The translations under genes were made by a program, and so were the position numbers. A stretch of DNA of 64,000 nt from Wolbachia endosymbiont of Folsomia candida (GTDB lineage: Bacteria > Pseudomonadota > Alphaproteobacteria > Rickettsiales > Anaplasmataceae): positions 248,001 to 312,000 of the forward strand of contig NZ_CP015510.2 in assembly GCF_001931755.2 (NCBI RefSeq), in the 5' to 3' direction. Positions 28,674-36,520 of the stretch are shown here, one piece after another (within the stretch, counting starts at the first letter, position 1; every line of letters begins with the position of its first letter). The notes beneath the pieces were generated by a model. That model had not been told where the DNA came from and searched no databases. It saw only the letters and a list, made by a program, of their open reading frames with translations.

Positions 28674-30041
28674 CTAACTACACAAAAGCATCGTTGCAAG
28701 CCCAAGAAATATTAAAGCTGAAAGGATGTCAGTTGTTGCTGATGTTAGAATTGAAGAAGAAACTGCAGGATCAGACTTTAAACGATGGAGCATTATGGGA
28801 ATAAAAGCACCGATAAATGTTGCAATAATTGACATCATAATCATTGAAACAACAAAGATCATCTCTACTTTGAAGTTGTGAAACCTTATTGCTAACACTA
28901 CCAATGAAATTGTAGATAACATTACTCCATTTATAAGGCCTATTAAAAATTCTTTTACGAGTATTCTTTTTGCATTCTGCTCAGTTAAATATTTTGTTGC
29001 GAGTGCCCTGATAGTTAGCGTTACTGTTTGAGATCCTGCATTTCCACTCATTGATGCGATTATCGGCATGATTATTGGTAGCACTATGAACCTTTCTATT
29101 ACGTTATCGAAAAAACCAACCACTATAGAGCATATTGTTGCAGCTAAGAGATTAAACAATAACCAAGGTAGTCTTTTCATTATAGTTTTATGTATAGGTG
29201 CATTTATATCAGCTTTAGCCGATACACCGCTTATTTTTAGCACATCTTCTTCTGTTTCTTGTTGAACGACTTTTATTACATCTTCAATTAAGATTACACC
29301 GATAATTTTCCCATGCTTGTTTACTACCGGAGCTGATAACAGAGAGTAATCTTGAAACACTCTTGCTACTTCCTCCTGGTCTACACCAGTTTTTATGATT
29401 TTTATATCACGGTCCATTATTTCCTCTATTATGGTTTCCCCTGAATTGGATATCACTTTATTTAAGTTAACGCTGCCTATCGGCTCCAATTTTGAATTAA
29501 TAATAAAAATTTGGTAAAAATTTTCTGGTATTTTTTTATAGTTGCGCAAAAACTCCATCAACTGATTTATTGTCCAATAATATGGAGCTATAACCATATC
29601 TTTATGTATCAGCCTTCCCGCACTTTCTTCTGGATATGATAGCAATTCTTCTACTGATTTTTTTGTTTGATCTGGCAGATAGCTGAGTATATTTTCTAAG
29701 TGCTTGCTATCTAAGTCTTTTACTATGGTTACTATGTCTTCTATATCTAAAAGCATCAGTAAATGTGCAGTATTTTCTGCTCCTAATGTTTCTATTATTT
29801 TTATCTGTAAGTCTGGTACAACATGCACTAGAGCATCACTTAACAAATAGTGATCAAGGACATTTACTAATTCTTCCCTATGGTCATTAATTGCCGTTGA
29901 TAGAAAATAAGCTAGCTGAACACTATCTATAGTTTTTATAATCTCATTAACCTTTTCTAGATCTCGGTTGTCAATTGACTCTATCAGGTCTTTAACAACC
30001 TTTTGATCTAAATCGTAGTGAAAATTTGTTTCAACATTCAT
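28674..30041 (-). CDS. mgtE: Magnesium transporter MgtE
   Basis: 455 residues, the usual MgtE length; a Mg2+ channel-like importer in the inner membrane. Order: N-terminal helical MgtE-N domain (about 20-135), two CBS domains (about 140-265) that sense Mg2+, then five membrane helices (about 290-455). The pore helix has the PIIASMSGNAGSQT motif. The start ATG follows an aaggtaaaata site. A small leader peptide and prfB are divergent from it. Confidence 0.95.
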   Translation of the reverse strand: MNVETNFHYDLDQKVVKDLIESIDNRDLEKVNEIIKTIDSVQLAYFLSTAINDHREELVNVLDHYLLSDALVHVVPDLQIKIIETLGAENTAHLLMLLDIEDIVTIVKDLDSKHLENILSYLPDQTKKSVEELLSYPEESAGRLIHKDMVIAPYYWTINQLMEFLRNYKKIPENFYQIFIINSKLEPIGSVNLNKVISNSGETIIEEIMDRDIKIIKTGVDQEEVARVFQDYSLLSAPVVNKHGKIIGVILIEDVIKVVQQETEEDVLKISGVSAKADINAPIHKTIMKRLPWLLFNLLAATICSIVVGFFDNVIERFIVLPIIMPIIASMSGNAGSQTVTLTIRALATKYLTEQNAKRILVKEFLIGLINGVMLSTISLVVLAIRFHNFKVEMIFVVSMIMMSIIATFIGAFIPIMLHRLKSDPAVSSSILTSATTDILSALIFLGLATMLLCS

Positions 30042-30128
30042 TATTTTACCTTGCTTTTTAATAAATATACATGCTTGATTCCTTCGATCATTAGAGTATA
30101 ATGAAGTTGTTTTGAATTAACTACTATA

Positions 30129-30196
30129 TGGTTAAATTTCTATTTTGTTTGCTGTTATTATTGGTGATAGTAAACATATTAAAATCTAAAGCATAA
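30129..30196 (+). CDS. Possible 22-residue hydrophobic peptide ahead of prfB
   Basis: ATG at 30129 opens a 22-codon frame encoding a Leu/Val-rich stretch with a basic end (MVKFLFCLLLLLVIV..., ending KSKA). Its TAA overlaps the prfB ATG in the arrangement TAATG, which is typical of translational coupling. It could be a genuine mini-membrane protein, a leader, or chance in AT-rich DNA. No ribosome site is clear. Confidence 0.35.
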
Positions 30197-31294
30197 TGAA
30201 AACTTATTCAGAAATCCTTGAACACTTTCAGAGCTTAAGTAAAAGTGTTTCTCTTGTCAGGAGGTGTCTTTGACATAGAAAAATTAAAGCTGCGTCTTGA
30301 AGAGTTGAACTCACAAGCGTCGAATGATGACCTATGGCAAGATAATCAAAAAGCACAAAAAATTTTAAAAGAACGTTCTAAAATTAAAAATGATGTAGAG
30401 TCGTTTTTAGAGCTAGAAAGTAATTACAATGACGCCATTGATTTAATGAAATCTGCTATTGACGAAAATGATGAAGAGTTTTTTTCTGAAGTTGAAAACG
30501 AGCTTACAAAGCTAGAGAAACTAATCAAGTATAAAGAAACAGAGTCATTATTTTCTGGTGAAGCGGATAACAATGATTGTTTTTTGGAAATTCACTCAGG
30601 AGCTGGTGGAACAGAGAGCAATGATTGGGCTGAAATGCTTATGCGAATGTATGTAAGATGGGCAGAGATTTATCACAATTTTAAGGTTGAAATTGTAGAA
30701 AAATTAGATGGTGATGCAGTTGGTATAAAGTCTGCAACAATAAAAATTATTGGAGAAAAAGCTTATGGATGGGCAAAAAGTGAAAGTGGTATTCACAGGC
30801 TTGTTAGAATATCACCATTTGATGCAAATAGTAAACGTCATACAAGTTTTGCAAGTGTAGGTGTGACTCCAGTGATTGAAGATTCAATTAGCATTGTTGT
30901 GGACGAGAAAGATTTAAAGGTCGATACTTATCGTGCTTCTGGTGCTGGTGGACAGCATGTGAACAAAACTGAAAGTGCAGTACGCATTACACATATTTCA
31001 ACAGGAGTTGTAGTGCAATGTCAAAATGATCGTTCTCAACATAAAAACAAAGATGAGGCACTAAAATTACTAAAAGGACGTTTGTACCAGATTGAATTGG
31101 AAAAGAAAGAACAAAAAATGGCGGAAGAATATGGAAAAAAATGCGATATAGGTTGGGGTAATCAAATTAGATCATACGTTGTGCATCCATATCAAATGGT
31201 GAAGGATTTAAGAGCTGGGTATGAAGTAGGCAATATAAATTCTGTTTTTGATGGCAACATAGACTGTTTTATAATCAGCGTATTAACTAAATAA
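30196..31294 (+). CDS. prfB: Peptide chain release factor 2, with programmed +1 frameshift
   Basis: Ends translation at UGA and UAA. The gene starts at ATG 30196 and the first 25 codons end ...AGG AGG TGT CTT, followed by an in-frame TGA at 30271-30273 and then C. This is the conserved RF2 autoregulatory site (internal Shine-Dalgarno, CTT TGA C). After a +1 shift the frame continues with GAC at 30272. The product is 365 residues. The SPF recognition motif (RISPFDANSKRHTSF) and catalytic GGQ (251-253) are present. A start placed at 30245 would be wrong, as it ignores the shift. Confidence 0.96.
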
Positions 31295-31299
31295 CTATT

Positions 31300-31444
31300 A
31301 GATCTCTTGCATAACTCGATTTCTGAAGGCAATTTTGTCGTTAAAGCTTGTCTGCGCTCCTCAAATACATCCGAGTATTCTGCGGTGCTCGTCTGCACTT
31401 CTCCTAAAAATTTCTCATCAGAAATCGAGTTCTGCAAGAGATCT
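31300..31444. repeat. Palindromic element between prfB and mrp
   Basis: 145 bp bounded by 27-base inverted arms (agatctcttgcataactcga... at 31300-31326, complement at 31418-31444) with one mismatch. The size is nearly that of the in-frame palindromic elements, but the sequence differs. It lies between the convergent ends of prfB and mrp. The reverse strand is open through it. A half-arm (agacctcttgcataact) recurs at about 41818. Confidence 0.7.
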
Positions 31445-31464
31445 GTTGCCTACAAGGCTTAAGG

Positions 31465-32487
31465 TTATGTTTTTTCTTTGATTGGTAATACTAAAATTCC
31501 TTTAGCAATATCATCGTAAATCTCTACTAAATTTTGACTTAAAATTGAAGGATCTCCACAGTCACAGGCTTGGCATATTTGTGGGTCTATAGGAATGCTG
31601 CCTAAGAGTGTTATGCCTAGCTCCTCAGACATCTTTTTTGCACCGTCTTTTCCAAAAATGTATATTTTTGAGCTGTTTTGGATAAAATAACTCATATTTT
31701 CCACAATGCCAATAACTGGCACACTGAGCTTTGTAAACATATCGTAGATTTTACGTGCATCAATTAAAGCAAGTTCCTGTGGTGTTGAAACTATTATTGC
31801 TCCAGTTAAGTGAAAATTTTCCATCAGGCTTAAATGTACATCTCCGGTTCCAGGCGGTGTGTCAATTATCAAATATTCTATATCAGGCCATTTTGTTCCC
31901 ATTAGCAAATTGTGAAGTGCTTTTGTGATCATAGGTCCGCGCCATATTGCTGCACGGTCTTTATCGATGAAATAGCCAATTGAAATAGTATGAAGTCCAT
32001 ACTTTTCTATAGGTATGACTTTACCACCTAATACCTCTGGCTTTAATTCTTCAGCACCAAGCATTTTAGGAATTGAAGGACCATATATATCCGCATCCAG
32101 CAGTGCAACTTTATGCTTTAATCTTGCGAGTGAAAGAGCGAGATTTAGTGCAACTGTGGATTTGCCCACGCCACCTTTGCCAGAGGCAACAACAATTATA
32201 TTTTTAACTCCTTCGATATGTAATTTAGCTTTTTGTTGTTTTGGAGTAGTAGCACTAGTTGCAACTACTGTCACCTTTGTTGCACCTGGTATATCTTTAA
32301 CAGCTTGCTCACAATTTTTTCTTAACTCTTCGTTTTCTTTTGTGTTACCGTCAATTTCAAGAGCAAAACTAACGTGTCCTTCCTTAATAATAATTGAAGA
32401 TACTATGCCAAGGGCAATAACATCCTTGCTGCTTTTTTGCTCTATAACTTTTTTTAAATGATCTTTTATAATCTCCTCATTAATCAT
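31465..32487 (-). CDS. mrp: Mrp/NBP35-family iron-sulfur cluster carrier ATPase
   Basis: 340 residues. An N-terminal MIP18-like domain (about 1-85) is followed by a P-loop ATPase with the deviant Walker A GKGGVGKS (103-110), DADIYGPSIPKMLG and IDTPPGTGDVHLS. A C-terminal CQACDCGD supplies the CxxC that binds the cluster. It is thought to deliver 4Fe-4S clusters to apoproteins in the cytoplasm. It is divergent from prs across repeat R5. Confidence 0.93.
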   Translation of the reverse strand: MINEEIIKDHLKKVIEQKSSKDVIALGIVSSIIIKEGHVSFALEIDGNTKENEELRKNCEQAVKDIPGATKVTVVATSATTPKQQKAKLHIEGVKNIIVVASGKGGVGKSTVALNLALSLARLKHKVALLDADIYGPSIPKMLGAEELKPEVLGGKVIPIEKYGLHTISIGYFIDKDRAAIWRGPMITKALHNLLMGTKWPDIEYLIIDTPPGTGDVHLSLMENFHLTGAIIVSTPQELALIDARKIYDMFTKLSVPVIGIVENMSYFIQNSSKIYIFGKDGAKKMSEELGITLLGSIPIDPQICQACDCGDPSILSQNLVEIYDDIAKGILVLPIKEKT

Positions 32488-32558
32488 TAGATGCTTCTCA
32501 AAACTATGCGTACTGTTTTATGTAACCATTCCCTTGTCATTACAGTAGCCTTTCACCT

Positions 32559-32642
32559 GTCATTCCAGTGCGTGACACTGGAATCCATGATTTTAGGCTT
32601 GTATTTTTCAAACGAGATCCCAGTGTCACGCACTGGGATGAC
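32559..32642. repeat. Hairpin-bounded repeat R5 (short form)
   Basis: 84 bp with the family's terminal hairpins (gtcattccagtgcgtgacac and gtgtcacgcactgggatgac) but an interior of only about 35 bp. It lies between divergent mrp and prs, so it cannot be a simple terminator. Confidence 0.7.
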
Positions 32643-32738
32643 AAGAAGAGTAGGGCACTGGGATGACAAGATAAAGAAACTAACAACTTTAATCATTTAA
32701 TAATCTATGTATAATCTAAAAAACTCAATTAATACATT

Positions 32739-33677
32739 ATGAAGGTAATAATAGGCAATGCTAGTAAAGAATTAGGGGAATTAATAGCTAATAAGCTGAG
32801 CGTTCAATCATCTGAGTCTCATATATCAAAGTTTGCTGATGGTGAGATAAACGTTGAAGTGGGGAGTGACCTCTATAATAAAGAAGTGTGTATAATACAA
32901 TCTATTTCTCCTCCTGTGAATGATAGTCTTATAGAGCTTCTCCTTACAATTGATGCAGCAAAAAGAGCTGGAGCTAAGAGGATAACGACAATTATTCCTT
33001 ATTATGGATATAGCAGGCAAGACAGGACTATCAAAAACGGTAAGATGCAGTCAGCTCTCAGTGCTAAGCTTGTTGCAAACCTTATTCAAACTGCAGGTGT
33101 GAATAGTGTTGCAGTCGTTGACTTACATTCAAGTCAAACTGAGGGCTTTTTTAATGTGCCAATAGCTAATTTAAACTGTTTTGAGATATTTACTAAATCT
33201 ATAGTACATAAAGAAAACTTAGCAATCATTGCACCAGACGTTGGAGCAATTGGCAGAGCGCGTGCTTTTGCAAAGACTTTAGAAGAAAAATATAACATAG
33301 AGTTAAGTGATAAGATCGTTGTAGTTGATAAATATAGAGAGAAAGCAGGTACATCTCAAGTGATGAATATAATAGGAGAAGTGGCAGACAAAAATTGCGT
33401 GATTGTTGATGATATAGTTGATTCTGGTGGAACTTTATGCAATGCCGCACTTGCACTTAAAAACAATGGAGCAAATTCTGTAATTGCTTGTATTACACAT
33501 GGGGTGCTTTCAGGCACTGCAGTTGACAAAATCTCTTCTTCTGCTTTAGATAAATTGATCATCACAGATACCATACTTCCAAAATTTGAAAAAACTGATA
33601 AGATAGAAGTTGTTTCAGTTGCAAATATTTTAGCTAACTTTATGTTAGAGACCCAAGGAGGTGAAGATGCCCACTAA
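32739..33677 (+). CDS. prs: Ribose-phosphate pyrophosphokinase
   Basis: Makes PRPP from ribose-5-phosphate and ATP for nucleotide synthesis. 312 residues, normal length. It has the N-terminal FADGEINVEV, the catalytic-loop region YYGYSRQDR, VDLHSSQTEGFF and the PRPP-binding VDDIVDSGGT. A TATAAT at 32710-32715 could be its -10 box. The 3' end overlaps gatC, so the two are probably translated from one message. Confidence 0.96.
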   Translation: MKVIIGNASKELGELIANKLSVQSSESHISKFADGEINVEVGSDLYNKEVCIIQSISPPVNDSLIELLLTIDAAKRAGAKRITTIIPYYGYSRQDRTIKNGKMQSALSAKLVANLIQTAGVNSVAVVDLHSSQTEGFFNVPIANLNCFEIFTKSIVHKENLAIIAPDVGAIGRARAFAKTLEEKYNIELSDKIVVVDKYREKAGTSQVMNIIGEVADKNCVIVDDIVDSGGTLCNAALALKNNGANSVIACITHGVLSGTAVDKISSSALDKLIITDTILPKFEKTDKIEVVSVANILANFMLETQGGEDAH

Positions 33678-34020
33678 ATCGACAGAAGATATAATTACTT
33701 CGCTAATAGAATTTGTAAATAAAAGAAAAATAACAATTACCGAAGAAGAAATGCGTAAAATTGCCCGGCTTGTAAGGATTAAGCTATCAAATGATGAAAT
33801 TGAACACTATTCTAAAGAGCTAACAATGCTGGATTGGATACACGATATTTTGCTGCAAGTTAACACTGAAGGTGTGTCTCCTATACGCTACGGTAGCATT
33901 GATAAGGATGTTCATGTACGTGACGACGTTGTTAATTCTCAAAACATTAAAGAGGAGATATTATCTAACACAAAGCCTGAGCATGGATATTTTGTAGTGC
34001 CAAAAGCTATAAACGACTGA
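33667..34020 (+). CDS. gatC: Asp/Glu-tRNA amidotransferase subunit C
   Basis: Small stabilising subunit of GatCAB, which converts misacylated Glu-tRNA-Gln (and Asp-tRNA-Asn) to the correct amide form. 117 residues from ATG 33667, chosen because aaggagg sits just upstream. A GTG at 33661 is possible. The GatC core begins near residue 25 (EEEMRKIARLVRIKLS) and ends with EHGYFVVPKAI. The first 25 residues are an extension over the usual 95-100. The start overlaps the end of prs by 11 bases. gatB is far away at 55016. Confidence 0.92.
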   Translation: MPTKSTEDIITSLIEFVNKRKITITEEEMRKIARLVRIKLSNDEIEHYSKELTMLDWIHDILLQVNTEGVSPIRYGSIDKDVHVRDDVVNSQNIKEEILSNTKPEHGYFVVPKAIND

Positions 34021-34170
34021 ATTTGATATTTAATAAATTTCTATGTAACAACGCCATCCAGAATTGTGGTTAAAAGTGTATTATACTAAAGTACGGGTAC
34101 ATACATAATTACATAAATCTAAATTATTTTAGTATACATTGAATTTATATATATCTCAGATATACTTTGG

Positions 34171-34998
34171 ATGAAAGATTTTAATAAAATCAGTTTTTTA
34201 TCTAAGATAAACGCAGTGAGCTTTTTTGATATCAATAGCATTAGAATAATTGGTAGGTATTTCATCAATTTCTTGTCGAGGCTTGGTAGCGCATTCATAT
34301 TTTTTATTCAATCTCTATACCATTGCTTTGTGCCGCCATATTATTTTAGCAACGTGGCAAGGCAAATTATAGAGATAGGTTTTTTCTCTTTGCCAATTGT
34401 TGGGCTGACTGGGGTATTTATAGGAGCAGTAATAGTTTTACAAAGTAGCTTGAGTGGCATGCTAATTAATCAAGAACAAGTTGTGCCGAAAATTGTTACG
34501 ATTACAATCATAAAGGAATTGGGTCCAGTGTTAATTAGTTTGATAATGGTAGGGAAGGTTGGGTCATCAATTGCAGCAGAAATTGGCACAATGCGCATTA
34601 CCGAGCAAATAGATGCTCTTACAACCTTGAGTATCAACCCTTTTAAATATTTAATTGCGCCAAGAATTTTAGCGTCAGTGATAATGTTTCCTATACTTAC
34701 GGTGTGTGCAGATCTAATCGGGATATTTGGAGGTTATATCACCGCTGTTTTTGAATTTCACCATAATTTAAACATATATATCAAATATACAGCTCAGTTT
34801 TTTAATATGTATGATTTTATAACCGGATTAGTCAAAGCAACTGTATTTGGAGCTATCATTTCCATCACAAGCTGCTATTACGGCTATCACTGCCTGGAAG
34901 GTGCTCGAGGAGTTGGTGTTGCTACAACATCAACTGTTGTTGTATCATCTATATTAATCATTTTAACAAATTATATGCTTACTTTGATCTATGCATAG
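34171..34998 (+). CDS. mlaE: MlaE-type ABC transporter permease
   Basis: 275 residues of the MlaE/YrbE permease family, the inner-membrane part of a lipid transport system between inner and outer membranes. Family features: LTGVFIGAVIVLQ, the central KELGPVLISLIMVGKVGSSIAAEIGTM region, EQIDAL and ISINPFKYL-like segments, and five to six membrane helices. The 3' end overlaps the ATPase gene by 8 bases. No substrate-binding MlaD gene follows. Confidence 0.9.
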   Translation: MKDFNKISFLSKINAVSFFDINSIRIIGRYFINFLSRLGSAFIFFIQSLYHCFVPPYYFSNVARQIIEIGFFSLPIVGLTGVFIGAVIVLQSSLSGMLINQEQVVPKIVTITIIKELGPVLISLIMVGKVGSSIAAEIGTMRITEQIDALTTLSINPFKYLIAPRILASVIMFPILTVCADLIGIFGGYITAVFEFHHNLNIYIKYTAQFFNMYDFITGLVKATVFGAIISITSCYYGYHCLEGARGVGVATTSTVVVSSILIILTNYMLTLIYA

Positions 34999-35719
34999 CC
35001 CAATAATATCAATATCAAATTTAAACTTGTCTTTTAATGATAAAACAATATTAAACGACCTGAGTTTTGATATATTAAAAGGGGAATCATTAGTTATACT
35101 TGGTGGCTCAGGAAGCGGTAAATCCGTACTAACAAAAATAATTATCGGCTTACTGGCACCAGATTCAGGATCTATAAAAATAGATAGCAAAAAGAAAAAT
35201 AGATTTGGTGTTTTATTTCAAAATTCTGCTTTATTTGATTATGCTACAGTGTGGGAAAATATATCTTTTAATTATAAAAAACGCTTTAATATTAGCAAAA
35301 AAGAGGCAAAGCTGCTGGCAATCGAAAAGCTGAGCGACGTTGGATTGGAAGAAAATATAGCAGACATGTTTCCAATAGAATTATCAGGTGGTATGAAGAA
35401 AAGGGTAGCGCTTGCAAGAGCAATAGCACACAATCCAGAAATTATTATTCTGGATGAACCAACTTCAGGGCTGGATCCAATTATGTCAGATATAGTAAAT
35501 GAGATAATAATAAAACTGTCTAACGATCTTAATCCTACAATCATCACAATCACACATGATATTCATAGCGCATTTAAAATAGCTGATAAAATAGCTGTAT
35601 TATATGAGGGAGACATCATCTTTCATGGAAATGTTCAGGAAATACATAGCACTAATAACGAATACATACAAAAATTCATTCGCTATATGCGAACATATGG
35701 TACTTCCAAAAGCAAATGA
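34991..35719 (+). CDS. mlaF: MlaF-type ABC transporter ATP-binding protein
   Basis: 242 residues. ATPase partner of the preceding permease, with which it overlaps by 8 bases. Walker A GGSGSGKS, Q-loop LFQNSALFD, signature LSGGMKKRVALARA, Walker B IIILDEPTSGLD and the H-loop TITHD are all present. It probably powers phospholipid movement to or from the outer membrane. Naming rests on the MlaE neighbour. Confidence 0.92.
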   Translation: MHSPIISISNLNLSFNDKTILNDLSFDILKGESLVILGGSGSGKSVLTKIIIGLLAPDSGSIKIDSKKKNRFGVLFQNSALFDYATVWENISFNYKKRFNISKKEAKLLAIEKLSDVGLEENIADMFPIELSGGMKKRVALARAIAHNPEIIILDEPTSGLDPIMSDIVNEIIIKLSNDLNPTIITITHDIHSAFKIADKIAVLYEGDIIFHGNVQEIHSTNNEYIQKFIRYMRTYGTSKSK

Positions 35720-35736
35720 TAAATATATAGTGTGAA

Positions 35737-36321
35737 TTAAGCCTTTTTACCAATTACAACAACATTTTCACTAGGAAAAAAATAATCAGGTACATCCATA
35801 TTTCTTGGTGCAGGTCCACCAATCACTCGACCTGACGTGTCGTAATATGAGCCATGGCAAGGACAAAACCAGCCATTACCATCTTTTGTATCATGGTCAA
35901 CCGGCACACATCCAAGATGTGTACATATTCCAATCATAATTAACCATTCATCCTTTCCTTCATATACCCTTTCCTCATCCGGTTGAGGGTCACGTAAATT
36001 CTTTACATCAACAGCCCTTGCAGCTTCAATCTCTTGTCTTGTACGTTTACGAATAAACACGGGCTTGCCTTGCCACTTTACCTTTACTCCATGTCCTTCT
36101 TGAATTCCAGATAAATTAACTTCTACCGAGGACATTGCTAAAACTTCAGCAGAAGGATTCATGGACTTAACCAATGGCCAAAGTCCACTTGCAGCTCCTA
36201 TTCCAGCCATGGCGCATGTAGTTAATGTTATAAAATCTCTCTTGCTTTCATCTTTTATAATAGGCACCTTTGTTGTATCTTTTTTTTTGCCTACCGTTGT
36301 TTTTTTTAACTTTTTGTCCAT
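35737..36321 (-). CDS. petA: Ubiquinol-cytochrome c reductase iron-sulfur (Rieske) subunit
   Basis: 194 residues. Carries the 2Fe-2S cluster of complex III. Cluster motifs CTHLGC and CPCHGS, plus the GPAPRNMDVP loop, are complete. The single N-terminal membrane segment (about 29-50) follows KRDFITL, which has Lys-Arg where a Tat signal usually has twin Arg. The N-terminal 25 residues are very Lys-rich. No cytochrome b or c1 gene is adjacent downstream within the window. Confidence 0.95.
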   Translation of the reverse strand: MDKKLKKTTVGKKKDTTKVPIIKDESKRDFITLTTCAMAGIGAASGLWPLVKSMNPSAEVLAMSSVEVNLSGIQEGHGVKVKWQGKPVFIRKRTRQEIEAARAVDVKNLRDPQPDEERVYEGKDEWLIMIGICTHLGCVPVDHDTKDGNGWFCPCHGSYYDTSGRVIGGPAPRNMDVPDYFFPSENVVVIGKKA

Positions 36322-36520
36322 TTATCGTCTGCTTAGCTATAATCATATATTTTAGTTTAAATACTATATATTAATCAACAAAAACTTGTATAGATAATCT
36401 AAACTTGTCTTTCCGCTCTGCTATTGTATGGAATATAAAGCAATTCCCATTTTTACCTGATTTATCATTGACCATTTGCTAAATTAAGTGTTAAACTTCC
36501 TTAAACGAATTAATATTTAA

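Noticed and set aside
30245..31294. prfB as a 349-codon gene starting at GTG 30245
   Set aside because: That start is inside the frameshift site; the conserved leader with in-frame TGA begins at 30196.
31192..31437. 81-codon reverse-strand frame spanning the end of prfB
   Set aside because: Half is antisense to prfB and half is the palindromic element; not a gene, though the element part may be coding elsewhere.
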